This document shows positions 18,271 to 30,182 of a stretch of DNA of 64,000 nt, in pieces. The notes beneath the pieces are model-generated. The model worked only from the letters and a program-made list of their open reading frames with translations, was not told the origin of the DNA and did not search any database. A program made the position numbers and the translations under genes. Origin of the DNA: Hyphomicrobium sp. GTDB taxonomy: Bacteria > Pseudomonadota > Alphaproteobacteria > Rhizobiales > Hyphomicrobiaceae. Position 1 is the first letter of the stretch; each line of letters begins with the position of its first letter. The DNA lies in the NCBI RefSeq assembly GCF_009026145.1, contig NZ_WBUE01000018.1, forward strand, positions 24,617 through 88,616, read 5' to 3'.

Positions 18271-18626
18271 CGCTACTCCTACGCGCTCCGTGGGGAGCCT
18301 TTGATGGTATGAGAAAGTGGCAAGAAGCCGGTTGAACGGCCGGGAATCTCCTCGCCACGAACAATCCGCCACCGTGCCCCTTCGCAGCCGCATTGTGCGC
18401 CGACCGTGCGGCACGCGGAACGAGTTGAGGCTGCACGTCGACAGCGAATCCGAGCCGTGCGCCCCGCTACCCAATACGCGTTTGCGGCGCCGCACGGCTC
18501 AAGGCGCTAAGATGGCGGCTAAGCATTAAAGAGTGGTGGGCGAGCCGGATGCGGCTGCGCAAGCCCGCACGGGACCGGACGAGGGCGTCAGCCGCCCCGC
18601 TCCACGTGTCAGCACATTGAGAAGAT

Positions 18627-18702
<76 letters not shown>

Positions 18703-19053
18703 GCACCGTCGATCGACGGCCCGTCATGACCGCATTGCGGCGGGTGCCCATCCGCACGACCAAGACGGCAAAAGGGCCCGCCGCGCGAGCCCTCGTCGCA
18801 GAAGCCTCTAGCACCATGGGGGGCGCCTGTCCAGCAGCGCGCTAGCCCCCGGACGAGAGCGCTGCCGCGGGCCGCTGCCGGCGCCTAAACCGCGTCCGAC
18901 GGGGCCAAAATCCGCCCGCCTATGCGGCGCCCGCGCTATGGCACCGCCCGCCGCCTCTGCTACATAAATGCAGAGGTGCGAGTCGAGCACCGATTCAAGA
19001 TGCGTGCTGGCGGCATGAGGCGTGCCGTTGTCCCTCACCCCGTCCGGTGACCC

Positions 19054-19359
19054 ATGGACGAGCGACGAAAGGTCCCGCGCCGACGCGTCCTCAAGGAGGG
19101 CAAGATCGTCTACGCCGATGGCCTGCGCGTTCTCGATTGCACCATCCGCGACATGTCCGAGAACGGCGCGCGCCTTCTGATCGCCAACACCGTCGGTCTG
19201 CCCGATACCTTCCAGCTCTACGAGAAATCCTCCGGCCTGCTCTATCCGGCCTCGATCGCCTGGCGGCAGGCGAACGCCATCGGCGTCAATTTCGAAGGTC
19301 CTGCCACCAGCATCCACGACCCGGCCAACAAGCGCTATGCGCGGCTGAAGTTCACCTGA
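19054..19359 (+). CDS. PilZ-domain protein
   Basis: A 101-residue single PilZ domain. The RxxxR-type c-di-GMP-binding segment is at the N-terminus (ERRKVPRRRVLKEG) and the D/NxSxxG motif is DMSENGARL. Such proteins bind c-di-GMP and relay it to motility or surface functions. It is convergent with the mreB-like gene, with only nine bases between the stops. Confidence 0.92.
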   Translation: MDERRKVPRRRVLKEGKIVYADGLRVLDCTIRDMSENGARLLIANTVGLPDTFQLYEKSSGLLYPASIAWRQANAIGVNFEGPATSIHDPANKRYARLKFT

Positions 19360-19368
19360 CGCCGATGC

Positions 19369-20406
19369 TTACGGCCGCATCAAAAGGTGCTCGTGATCGT
19401 CGAGGCCGGCGAGGACCGCTGCCGAGCCTTTGACCACGCAGTGCATAGGGTTCTGCTGGACGTGGAACTTGACGCCGACGCGGCGGGTCAGCGCGGCGTC
19501 GAGCTTGTCGAGCAGCGCGCCGCCCCCGGTCAAATGGATGCCGCGCCGCGCGATGTCGCCGAGGATGTCGGGCGGCAGATCCTCGAGCGCACGCTGCGCG
19601 AAGTCGGCGATGGCCTCGACCGGCTCGGCGAGCGCCTCGGCAATGTCCTTGGGGCGCAGCACGATGCTCTTGCCGCTGCCCTGGCGCAAATCGCGGCCGC
19701 GGATATGCACCTCGGCCGTGCGGCCGTTGGCGGTCGCCAGCGCGGTGCCGGCCTCGATCTTGATGCGCTCGGCGTTCACCTCGCCGACCAGCAGTTGATG
19801 GCGGCGGCGCACGTAGCGGATGATCGCATCGTCCATGGCATTGCCGGCCACGCGCAGCGTGCGGGCCGAGACGATGATGCCGTTCGACAGTACGGCGATG
19901 TCCGAGGTGCCGCCGCCGATGTCGAGGACCATGGCGCCGCCGGGCTCGCCGATCGGCAACCCGGCGCCAAGCGAGGCGGCGACTGGCTCGGCAATCAGAT
20001 ACACCTTGCGCGCTCCGAGCGAGACGGCGGTGTCATAGACCGCCCGCCGCTCCACCGGCGTTGCCTGCGCCGGCACGCAAATGAGAATGCGCGGGCGGCG
20101 AAAGCCGAGCATGGTCTTGGTGCGCTTGATGAACTGGCGCAGCATCTCCTCGGTGGCGACGAAATCGGCGATGACGCCGTCGCGCAGCGGCCGCACCAAC
20201 TCCATGCTCTCAGGCGTGCGGCCGATCAGCGCCTTGGCCTTGCGGCCGACCGCCAGGATCTCACGCGCGCCGCGGTGCGCGCGGACGGCGACTGCGGACG
20301 GCTCGTCGATGATGATGCCGCGACCGACGACGTGCACCAGCGTGTTGGCCGTGCCGAGATCGATGGCAATATCGTCCGAGAATGCGCTCGCCACACCCTG
20401 TAGCAT
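19369..20406 (-). CDS. mreB: Rod shape-determining protein MreB (paralogue possible)
   Basis: A 345-residue bacterial actin. Phosphate-1 is IDLGTANTLVHV, phosphate-2 is LDIGGGTSDIAVLS, the adenosine motif is LTGGGALLDKLD, and PLRDGVIADF is conserved. MreB filaments direct lateral wall synthesis under the inner membrane. leuA lies upstream on the same strand, as in several Hyphomicrobiales. However, the usual downstream mreC and mreD are absent: the gene is followed by a convergent PilZ gene. It may therefore be a second, orphan MreB. Confidence 0.9.
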   Translation of the reverse strand: MLQGVASAFSDDIAIDLGTANTLVHVVGRGIIIDEPSAVAVRAHRGAREILAVGRKAKALIGRTPESMELVRPLRDGVIADFVATEEMLRQFIKRTKTMLGFRRPRILICVPAQATPVERRAVYDTAVSLGARKVYLIAEPVAASLGAGLPIGEPGGAMVLDIGGGTSDIAVLSNGIIVSARTLRVAGNAMDDAIIRYVRRRHQLLVGEVNAERIKIEAGTALATANGRTAEVHIRGRDLRQGSGKSIVLRPKDIAEALAEPVEAIADFAQRALEDLPPDILGDIARRGIHLTGGGALLDKLDAALTRRVGVKFHVQQNPMHCVVKGSAAVLAGLDDHEHLLMRP

Positions 20407-20509
20407 TGCCCGCTCGCATCTTCAGAGGCGCGGCCGATCACGCCCGCGCCGCGTGACAGAGCAGATTTAGCGCTTTTCCTCCGCCCACGCCATGCGCGGG
20501 ACGTGGAGA

Positions 20510-20537
20510 CGTCGCTGCAACGAAGGTTGCAGCGACG
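20510..20537 (-). terminator. Hairpin downstream of leuA
   Basis: A perfect 12-bp stem (CGTCGCTGCAAC / GTTGCAGCGACG) with a GAAG loop, 18 bases after the leuA stop and upstream of mreB. It lacks a T-run, so termination strength is uncertain. Confidence 0.55.
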
Positions 20538-20554
20538 CCATATCTCTCGTGCGG

Positions 20555-22135
20555 CTACAGCGCCTGCTGCTGCACGCGCGCGGTTTTCTGCCGCTTCACC
20601 ATCAGCTTGTTGAGCGCCGACACGTAGGCGCGCGCCGAGGCGACCATCGTATCGGTATCGGCGCCGCGTCCCGTCACCATGCGCCCGCCCTCCTCGAGGC
20701 GGACGGAGACCTCGGCCTGCGCGTCGGTACCCTCGGTCACGGCGTGCACCTGGTAGAGATCGAGCTTTGCTTCGTGCGGCACCAGCAGCTTGATGGCGTT
20801 GAAGGTGGCGTCCACCGGGCCGTTGCCGGTCGACTGCACCGTATGCTGCACGCCCTCGATGTCGAGCGTCAGGGTCGCCGACTGCGGTCCCATGTTGCCG
20901 GCGATGACGGTGAGCGAGACCACTTTCATGCGGTCATGCATGTGGGCGATGCCCTCATCCACCAGCGCCTCGATGTCCTCGTCGTAGACGTGCTTCTTGC
21001 GGTCGGCGAGACCCTTGAAGCGCACGAAGGCGTCCTCGAACGCGTTCTCGCCCAGCTCGTAACCGAGCTCCTTCAGCTTGGAGCGGAAGGCGTTGCGGCC
21101 CGAGTGCTTGCCCATGACCAGCGAGGTCTTGCCGACGCCGACCGATTCCGGCGTCATGATCTCGTATGTCTGCTGGTACTTGAGGATGCCGTCCTGGTGG
21201 ATGCCGCTCTCGTGTGCAAAGGCGTTCCGCCCGACGATGGCCTTGTTGTACTGCACCGGGAAGTTGGTCACCGCCGAGACCAGGCGCGAAGCGCGCGACA
21301 GCATCGTGGCATCGATGCCGGTGTCGTAGGGGAGCCGGTCGCGGCGCGTCTTGATCGCCATGACGATCTCTTCCAGCGCCGCGTTTCCGGCCCGCTCGCC
21401 GATGCCATTGATGGTGCACTCGATTTGCCGCGCCCCGGCGCCCAGCGCCGCCAGCGAGTTGGCCACCGCCAAGCCCAGATCGTTGTGGCAATGGGTCGAG
21501 AACCTGACCTTGTCGGAGTTCGGCACCTGTTCGCGCACGATGCGGAACATGGCGGCGTACTCGTCGGGCGTCGCGTAACCGACTGTGTCGGGCAGGTTGA
21601 TTGTCGTGGCCCCTGCCTTGATGGCGGCATCGACGCACTGGCAGAGGTAGTCGATGCCGGTGCGGGTGGCGTCCATCGCGCTCCATTCGACGTCCTCGAC
21701 CAGGTTGCGCGCGCGCGCCACCGTGGCGGTAATGATCTCCAGCACCTCGGCCTCAGTCTTGCGCATCTGGTGCGCGAGGTGGATGGGCGAGGTCGACACG
21801 AACGTATGGATGCGCCCGCGCTTGGCGTGCTTCACCGCCTCGCCGGCGCGGTCGATGTCGGCGAAGATGGCGCGCGCGAGCCCGGCGACGGTGGCGTTTT
21901 TCACCTGCTTGGCGATGGCGGATACGGCCTCGAAGTCGCCTTCCGAGGCAATGGGAAATCCCGCCTCGATGATGTCGACGCCCATCTGATCGAGGCACTC
22001 GGCGACCTCGAGCTTCTCCTCGAAGGTCATGGTGGCGCCAGGGCATTGCTCCCCGTCGCGCAAGGTGGTGTCGAAGATGACGACGCGGTCGGCGTCGGCG
22101 ACTTGTCCGTCGGACTTGTGCGGATCGGTGCTCAT
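20555..22135 (-). CDS. leuA: 2-isopropylmalate synthase
   Basis: A 526-residue enzyme that condenses acetyl-CoA with 2-ketoisovalerate in the first committed step of leucine synthesis. The N-terminal TIM barrel has FDTTLRDGEQCPGA and the metal motif STHCHNDLGLAVANS. The C-terminal leucine-binding regulatory domain (KVVSLTVIAGNMGPQSATL) implies feedback inhibition. The ATG at MSTDPHKSDG is preferred over a start 21 codons upstream. Inverted repeats in the 120 bases upstream may form a regulatory leader. The ilv operon 3 kb away supplies the precursor. Confidence 0.96.
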   Translation of the reverse strand: MSTDPHKSDGQVADADRVVIFDTTLRDGEQCPGATMTFEEKLEVAECLDQMGVDIIEAGFPIASEGDFEAVSAIAKQVKNATVAGLARAIFADIDRAGEAVKHAKRGRIHTFVSTSPIHLAHQMRKTEAEVLEIITATVARARNLVEDVEWSAMDATRTGIDYLCQCVDAAIKAGATTINLPDTVGYATPDEYAAMFRIVREQVPNSDKVRFSTHCHNDLGLAVANSLAALGAGARQIECTINGIGERAGNAALEEIVMAIKTRRDRLPYDTGIDATMLSRASRLVSAVTNFPVQYNKAIVGRNAFAHESGIHQDGILKYQQTYEIMTPESVGVGKTSLVMGKHSGRNAFRSKLKELGYELGENAFEDAFVRFKGLADRKKHVYDEDIEALVDEGIAHMHDRMKVVSLTVIAGNMGPQSATLTLDIEGVQHTVQSTGNGPVDATFNAIKLLVPHEAKLDLYQVHAVTEGTDAQAEVSVRLEEGGRMVTGRGADTDTMVASARAYVSALNKLMVKRQKTARVQQQAL

Positions 22136-22160
22136 CGGCTTCTTCTTTCGCTCGGGGCCG

Positions 22161-22254
22161 GCTCCTGAGGAGCGGCATTGAACCATCAGCTCGCTCAACT
22201 TTTCATCCCCTGAGCACTCGTCCCGGGTTGACCGGAACCATCAAGGCTCAGGGG
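22161..22254 (-). promoter_or_regulatory. Possible leuA leader with inverted repeats
   Basis: A perfect 9-bp inverted repeat (CCCCTGAGC 22207-22215 / GCTCAGGGG 22246-22254) and a second hairpin (GCTCCTGAGGAGC, 22161-22173) lie between 26 and 120 bases upstream of leuA. Both contain CTGAG/CTCAG, so they could form alternative structures. No leucine-rich leader peptide is visible; a 12-codon frame MVPVNPGRVLRG lies between the arms. The upstream part 22255-22540 shows no gene. Confidence 0.35.
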
Positions 22255-22542
22255 CTGCTAAGGAGGTTCAGTAGCTGAAGAAGATACGCCGACGGCGCAC
22301 GGCGGATGGGTTCCGCGCGGGAAATGCGATTGCCGTCAATGACCAAGATCTGGCGCATAACCCATCTCTTAATACATCACCGCAACTAAGGCTAGTGTAC
22401 CTGTTGGCAGGGCGGGGACGTCGTTAGCGAACGGCTATCGGCGGGCCAAAGGCATGTGGTGCCGTCATCGCTTGAGGCCAATCACCACCCCGCCGCGATT
22501 GCCGCTGGCGACATCGCCGGTCAGGGCCGGGCCCCGACGGCC

Positions 22543-23487
22543 TCAAGTCCAGCAGGTCGGGCGGGCCTCGGTCGCCAGCGTGCCGTCGATGACCCGGACG
22601 GCGCTGCCGCCGATGCGCACCGTTTCGAGCCGCCCCCCGGCGACGACGAGAGTCAGCACGATGGCGCTCGGGCGCCCCATCTCGTGCCCCTGCTCGATCA
22701 TCCGCCGGTGCGCGCCGTCGGGCAGCCCGTCGAAATCGTGCACGACGCTGGCAAAGCACACCGCCGCCGACCCGGTCGCCGGGTCCTCGGGAACGCCGAG
22801 CTGGGGGGCGAACATGCGGGCGTGGAAGGCGGCGCCGCTGTGCACACACTCGCGCGTGTAGAGATAGACGCCGCCGAAGGTATGGCCGGGGAAGACGCTC
22901 GCCCACTGGGCCGGCTCGATGCGCGCCTTGGCTATGGCCTCGAGACCCGCCACCGGTACGAAGGCGAAGGTCGTGCCCCCCGACAGGCATTGCGGCGTGT
23001 GATTTTCAAAGCCGATCTCGCGCGGCAGCAGCCCGAGCGCGTCGGCGATGCGGTCGCGGGACGGCGGCGTCACCGCTTTCTCGGGGAGTTTCGGCGCGTC
23101 GAACTCGGCGAACGGGGGTTGCCCGGGCCGCAGGCGCACGCCGACGCGCACGGTGCCGATCGCCTGCTCGAGAACGATGATGGCGTCGCGCTCCCCGTTG
23201 ACGGGCGAGGTGCGCAGCTGCGCCAGCAGGATTGCCGTCCCCAAAGTCGGATGCCCGGCGAACGGCAACTCGCGCTCGGGCGTGAAGATGCGCACGCGCG
23301 CCGAATGCGCAGGGTTCTGCGGCTTCAGGACGAAGACCGCCTCCGATAGGTTCAGCTCGCGGGCAATCGCCTGCATCTGGTCGGTGCTGAGGGCGTCCGC
23401 CTCGCCGACGACGGCGAGCGGGTTGCCGCAGAAGCGGCGATCGGTGAAGACATCGAGCGTGTGCAGCGGCAGCGGCATGCGGGGCAT
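22543..23487 (-). CDS. PhzF-family isomerase/epimerase-fold protein
   Basis: A 314-residue protein of the PhzF family, which share the diaminopimelate-epimerase fold. The N-terminus LHTLDVFTDRRFCGNPLAVV and the catalytic-glutamate region NLSEAVFV are clear. FAGHPTLGTAIL and DPATGSAAVCFA mark the two halves. Members isomerise diverse substrates and few are phenazine enzymes; no other phenazine genes are present. The start ATG has AAGGG just upstream; another ATG three codons later is possible. Confidence 0.92.
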   Translation of the reverse strand: MPRMPLPLHTLDVFTDRRFCGNPLAVVGEADALSTDQMQAIARELNLSEAVFVLKPQNPAHSARVRIFTPERELPFAGHPTLGTAILLAQLRTSPVNGERDAIIVLEQAIGTVRVGVRLRPGQPPFAEFDAPKLPEKAVTPPSRDRIADALGLLPREIGFENHTPQCLSGGTTFAFVPVAGLEAIAKARIEPAQWASVFPGHTFGGVYLYTRECVHSGAAFHARMFAPQLGVPEDPATGSAAVCFASVVHDFDGLPDGAHRRMIEQGHEMGRPSAIVLTLVVAGGRLETVRIGGSAVRVIDGTLATEARPTCWT

Positions 23488-23530
23488 GATCCCTTGAAGC
23501 GGGCGCACTCTGCCCAATTATCAAGGCCGG

Positions 23531-24253
23531 TCAAGCGGGCAGTACCGTGCACACCAGGGCGCGCGCGTGGGGCGGCATGCTCGATTCGTCAATGTCGGCG
23601 CGGCTGCGGATGGGAACAATGTCGTCGAGCTCGGGCTCGGGCTGGCGCCTGAGGTTGGCCAGGATACGCCCGCGCAGCTCGCTCGCCGGCAGCGCGCTGC
23701 GCCATTCGATGGCGACAGCCACCTTCAGCCCGACGCGCGCCACGAGGTAGCCGGGCACGCGCTGCAAGTCGTCGGCCGCCAATCCCGTTTCCTCGGCGAG
23801 CTCGCGCGCGATGCTGGCATCCATATCGATCGTACCGCCACGCACATCGGCCGTATCGATCAGACCGCCCGGCGGGTAGATGCGCCCGGAGTTGAGTTGT
23901 CCCGGTCCCTGGCGCCCGAGCAGCACGTAGCCATCGGCCGACCGAATGAGGGAGGCGCCGAAGGCTTCGCGTACGGGCTCCGTGAGCGAGCCCGGCAGCG
24001 CCCGCCAATAGAGGAAGGTCTTGAAGTCGGTCCTGAACAAGGTCCCGATCAGCCCTGCGCCGTCGAGGGCGTATTCGCGCATCAGGTAGACGGCGCCATC
24101 GAACAGCTGCGGGTTTTCGGTCGAGCGCCGCCGCCAATCGCGGGCGATTTCCTCGCGCCTCTCGGCCAGCGGCCACTGCCAATCGGCAACCTGCAAAGCG
24201 CAGCGCCCGACGCGCACGCAGTCAGTCTCCATCGCCGACGGTTGCAGCGTCAT
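23531..24253 (-). CDS. Nudix hydrolase
   Basis: A 240-residue protein with a Nudix box near residues 130-155: GGLIDTADVRGG ... ARELAEETGL. The REL.EE.G core is intact, so it should be active on a nucleoside-diphosphate-linked substrate. An N-terminal ~95-residue domain (DWRRRSTENPQLFDGAVYL) precedes it, as in Nudix proteins related to diphosphosugar hydrolases. The ATG is preferred over an upstream TTG that is too close to AGGAG. It lies 43 bases upstream of the phzF-like gene on the same strand. Confidence 0.88.
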   Translation of the reverse strand: MTLQPSAMETDCVRVGRCALQVADWQWPLAERREEIARDWRRRSTENPQLFDGAVYLMREYALDGAGLIGTLFRTDFKTFLYWRALPGSLTEPVREAFGASLIRSADGYVLLGRQGPGQLNSGRIYPPGGLIDTADVRGGTIDMDASIARELAEETGLAADDLQRVPGYLVARVGLKVAVAIEWRSALPASELRGRILANLRRQPEPELDDIVPIRSRADIDESSMPPHARALVCTVLPA

Positions 24254-24744
24254 CGCGTCCAACGCTCCTGGTAGAAGCCCGAGAAATTCAACCCCTCACG
24301 TTCCATCTCTGGTCTGAAATCTTAGTTTCGCCGTGAACAAACCATGCTGGTTCCACGATGAAGGGGTGAACTTCAAGTGCGAAGGCAAGGGGGTGCCGAG
24401 GGGGACTTTGCATACGCCTTGCATAGCCGATCACGCGACGGCCTGGCCGCGTCCGCTCACCTGTGTGAGCCATGACGTCACGTGTGGATAGCGCGCCCGT
24501 AAAGCCGCACGAACCGCACGTGCGGGCGCCCGAGTTCGAAATCCGGCGGCGTCACCGCTCGTGATGCCGCTGGAGCGGACGGTGGAGGTCCCCGCTTCTC
24601 CGCCGTCCGTTTCTTTGCGCGCTCTGTTGGCAAGGCGTCGCCTCGCACCAGAGCTAGCCTGGAAGGCTCGCGCGGCTGTAGCCCAACGCTACCTCCCCAG
24701 AGTGGCTGCGCGGGCTTTCTGGCGTCGCGCGTGCCGCTTCTGCC
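24254..24744. other. Intergenic region, no gene seen
   Basis: About 490 bases between the Nudix gene start and the end of the small Cys-rich exported protein gene. A short direct repeat (TTGCATACGCC / TTGCATAGCC) is at about 24409-24430. A 61-codon minus-strand frame starting near 24473 lacks support. No structured RNA was recognised. Confidence 0.5.
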
Positions 24745-24969
24745 TTACAGGCAGCCGAGCATCTTCGATCCACAGGTATAGTAGTTGATCATTTCGGCCG
24801 CGCAGCACGGCTGATCCTTGCCGCAGCGCCAAGTCTTGATCTTGCCGCTGGCCGTCTTGTGCTTGCAGATCTTGGTCGCATTGGCGGCGTCGGCCGTGCC
24901 GGCCGACAGCGCCAGCGGCGCCGCGGCGAGCAAAGCGGCAGCGGCGATGGATGTGAGAACACGCAACAT
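24745..24969 (-). CDS. Small exported cysteine-rich protein
   Basis: A 74-residue protein with a clear signal peptide (MLRVLTSIAAAALLAAAPLA, cleavage near TADA-AN). The mature ~46 residues have six cysteines (ICKHK, WRCGKDQPCC, YYTC, LGCL), probably forming disulfides in the periplasm or outside the cell. GGGAG seven bases before the ATG supports the start. It lies just downstream of ilvC on the same strand with 80 bases between; a shared transcript is possible. Function unknown. Confidence 0.85.
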   Translation of the reverse strand: MLRVLTSIAAAALLAAAPLALSAGTADAANATKICKHKTASGKIKTWRCGKDQPCCAAEMINYYTCGSKMLGCL

Positions 24970-25049
24970 GGCTGAACTCCCTGATCGTCCCGTCTTGTGG
25001 GGCCATCAGTATGCGCCAAAACGGCGAGAGTTGCAGTTGCAGCCGGGCC

Positions 25050-27350
<2,301 letters not shown>

Positions 27351-27351
<1 letters not shown>

Positions 27352-29117
27352 CAGACCAGCACCTTGCCTTCCTCGCCGATGGCCTGCTCGACCTCCTCGT
27401 CGGAGACATCCTCGCCGAGCAGCATCTCGTTGTGCGCCTTGCCGGACGGGATCATCGGGAAGCAGTTGGCGAGCGTGGCGACGCGGCAGTCGAAAATGAC
27501 CGGCCCCTTGGTGTCGATCATCTGCCGGATCGCATCGTCGAGCTCAGCCGGGTCCTCGCAGCGCATGCCGGTCCACCCGTAGGCCTCGGCGAGCTTCACG
27601 AAGTCGGGCAGGCTTTCGGTATAGCTGTGCGACAGGCGGTTGCCGTGCAGCAACTGCTGCCACTGGCGGACCATGCCCATGTATTGATTGTTGAGGATGA
27701 ACACCTTGACCGGCAGGTCGTACTGCACGGCGGTCGAGGCTTCCTGGATGTTCATCAGGATCGAGGCGTCGCCGGCAATGTCGATGACCAGCGACTTGGG
27801 GTGCGCGAGCTGGGCGCCGATCGCCGCCGGCAGGCCGTAGCCCATGGTGCCGAGGCCGCCGGAGGTCATCCAGCGGTTCGGCTCGTCGAAGTGGTAGAAC
27901 TGCGCCGCCCACATCTGGTGCTGCCCGACCTCGGTCGTGATGTAGGCGTCGCGGTCCTTGGTCAGCTCGTACAGCCGCTCCACCGCATATTGCGGCATGA
28001 TCACGTCGCGGGATTTCTTGTAGCTGAGCGACTTCTTGGCCCGCCACCCATCGATCTGCTTCCACCAGGATTTGTGCGCCGCCTTGTCAAGCTGCGGCGC
28101 CTTCGACTTCCAGATGCGCAGCATGTCCTCGAGCGTATAGGCGACGTCGCCGACGATCGGGATGTCGACCTTGACGTTCTTGTTGATCGAGGACGGATCG
28201 ATATCGATCTGGATCTTCTGCGATCCCGGCGAGAAGGCGTCGATGCGGCCGGTGATGCGGTCATCGAAGCGCGCGCCGACGGCGATCATCACATCGCAAT
28301 CGTGCATGGCGAGGTTGGCCTCGTAGGTGCCATGCATGCCGAGCATGCCGAGCCACTGCTTGTCGGAGGCCGGATAGGCGCCGAGCCCCATCAGCGTCGA
28401 GGTGATGGGAAAGCCGGTGAGACGCACAAGCTCGCGCAGGATCTGGCTCGCCTTCGGCCCTGAATTGATGACGCCGCCGCCAGTGTAGAACACCGGGCGC
28501 TTGGCGCGCGCCATCAGGTCGACGGCCTCGCGCACGACGACCTGGTCGGGCTTCACGCGCGGCTTGTAGGTCTTGTGGGCGATGTTCGAGGGGCCGACGT
28601 AGTTGCCGCTGGCGAACTGGATGTCCTTCGGAATGTCTATGACCACCGGACCGGGACGGCCCGCCTTGGCGATGTAGAACGCCTCATGAAGAATGCGCGC
28701 CAGATCGTTGACGTTCTTCACCAACCAATTGTGCTTGGTGCACGGGCGCGTGATGCCGACGGTATCGCACTCCTGGAACGCGTCGTTGCCGATGAGGTGC
28801 GTCGGCACCTGCCCGGTAATGCAAACGATGGGAATGGAGTCCATCAGCGCGTCGGTGAGACCGGTCACCGAGTTGGTCGCGCCGGGGCCGGAGGTCACGA
28901 GGGCTACGCCCACCTTGCCCGTCGAGCGCGCGTAGCCTTCGGCCGCGTGCAGCGCGCCGCCTTCCTGGCGGACCAGGATGTGCTTGATCTTGTCCTGCTG
29001 GAACAGCTCATCGTAAATCGGCAGCACGGCGCCGCCGGGGTAGCCGAAGATATGCTCGACGCCTTGATCGGCCAGCGCCGCGAGCACCATTTCGGCGCCC
29101 GTCATGGTACGTGCCAT
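27351..29117 (-). CDS. ilvB: Acetolactate synthase large (catalytic) subunit
   Basis: A 588-residue thiamine-diphosphate enzyme that makes acetolactate or acetohydroxybutyrate. The N-terminal domain has GVEHIFGYPGGAVLP and the catalytic glutamate region HILVRQEGGALHAAEGYAR. The ThDP/Mg motif is GDASILMNIQEASTA, followed by LNNQYMGMVRQWQ. The ATG has GGAG six bases upstream and is preferred over a TTG two codons earlier. First gene of the ilvB-orf-ilvN set, with miaA upstream on the same strand. Confidence 0.97.
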
Positions 29118-29199
29118 TGCCAACTCCGAAAGATCAGCCCCGCGCCGCGGTTGGCAGGCACGGACTTGGCGCGGAAGCTAAGGCCGCCCAGACCCGGGG

Positions 29200-30132
29200 T
29201 CAATGCAGCGATTGAACAAAAGATACGAAATCTCCAGCAGACATTTCCATTTCGTGCGTGCTTATCCGTTTCCACGCAATCATATTGCTGCGCGCCCACG
29301 TCGCTTGCCGCTTGGCGTACTGGCGCGTCTCCGCCTGCCCGGCAGCGACCGCCTGCTCGCGCGATAGCTCGCCGGCGAGGTGGCGCAGCAGCGGACGCAC
29401 CCCCAAAGCGGTCATGATCGGCAATGTCGGATCGAGCCCCAGCGCCTCGAGTTGCAGCACCTCATCGAGGGCGCCCTGCTGCATCATCTGCACAAAGCGC
29501 GCGTCGATGCGGCGCCAAAGCTCCGCGCGCTCCACATCGACGACGAGCGGCACCGTCGCAGCAAGATCGAGTACGGGCTGGCGCGGCATCCGCTGCCACT
29601 CGGCGAGCGACAGCCCCGTGGCATCCAGCACCTCCAGCGCGCGGACGATGCGCTGCGTGTCGCCGGGCGCCAGGCGCTGCGCCATGTCGGTATCGCGTGC
29701 GGCGAGAGCGGCGTGCACATGGGCGGCCCCCTTCTCGGCTGCTTCCGCGCGCCAATGCGCGCGCACCTCCTGCGGTATGCCGGGTATCGGGGAGAGCCCC
29801 TCGACCAGCGTCTTGAAGTAGAGGCCGGTGCCGCCGACGATGATTGGGCGCCGGCCCGCGCGTTGCGCCTCCGCGAGCGCCCCGGCGACGTCCATGGCAT
29901 AGCGTCCGGCCGAGTAGCTCTCGCGGCCACTGACGAAGCCGTAAAGCGCGTGCGGTGCGCGCGCTTCCTCCTCGGGCCCCGGGCGCGCGGTCAGCACCCG
30001 CAGCTCGCGGTAGACCTGCATCGAATCGGCGTTGACGACGACGCCGCCGACATGCTCGGCGAGGCGCAGCGCCAGGCCGGATTTTCCGCTGGCGGTAGGA
30101 CCGGCGATGAGTATGGGACGCATATCGCTCAT
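29200..30132 (-). CDS. miaA: tRNA dimethylallyltransferase
   Basis: A 310-residue enzyme that adds a dimethylallyl group to A37 of tRNAs reading codons beginning with U. The P-loop is AGPTASGKSGLAL, DSMQVYRELRVLTARP is the substrate motif, and GGTGLYFKTLVEGLSPIP and TRQYAKRQATWAR are conserved. It lies 83 bases upstream of ilvB. Confidence 0.97.
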   Translation of the reverse strand: MSDMRPILIAGPTASGKSGLALRLAEHVGGVVVNADSMQVYRELRVLTARPGPEEEARAPHALYGFVSGRESYSAGRYAMDVAGALAEAQRAGRRPIIVGGTGLYFKTLVEGLSPIPGIPQEVRAHWRAEAAEKGAAHVHAALAARDTDMAQRLAPGDTQRIVRALEVLDATGLSLAEWQRMPRQPVLDLAATVPLVVDVERAELWRRIDARFVQMMQQGALDEVLQLEALGLDPTLPIMTALGVRPLLRHLAGELSREQAVAAGQAETRQYAKRQATWARSNMIAWKRISTHEMEMSAGDFVSFVQSLH

Positions 30133-30182
30133 GCGCTGACACCTAGCGCAGCGCGAACGCGACAGCCATGCCCATGCCTGGA

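Noticed and set aside
22543..23487. Phenazine biosynthesis
   Set aside because: PhzF-fold proteins are widespread and no other phz gene is present in the window.
24288..24473. A 61-codon minus-strand gene
   Set aside because: No good ribosome-binding site, no domain and atypical residue content; treated as intergenic.
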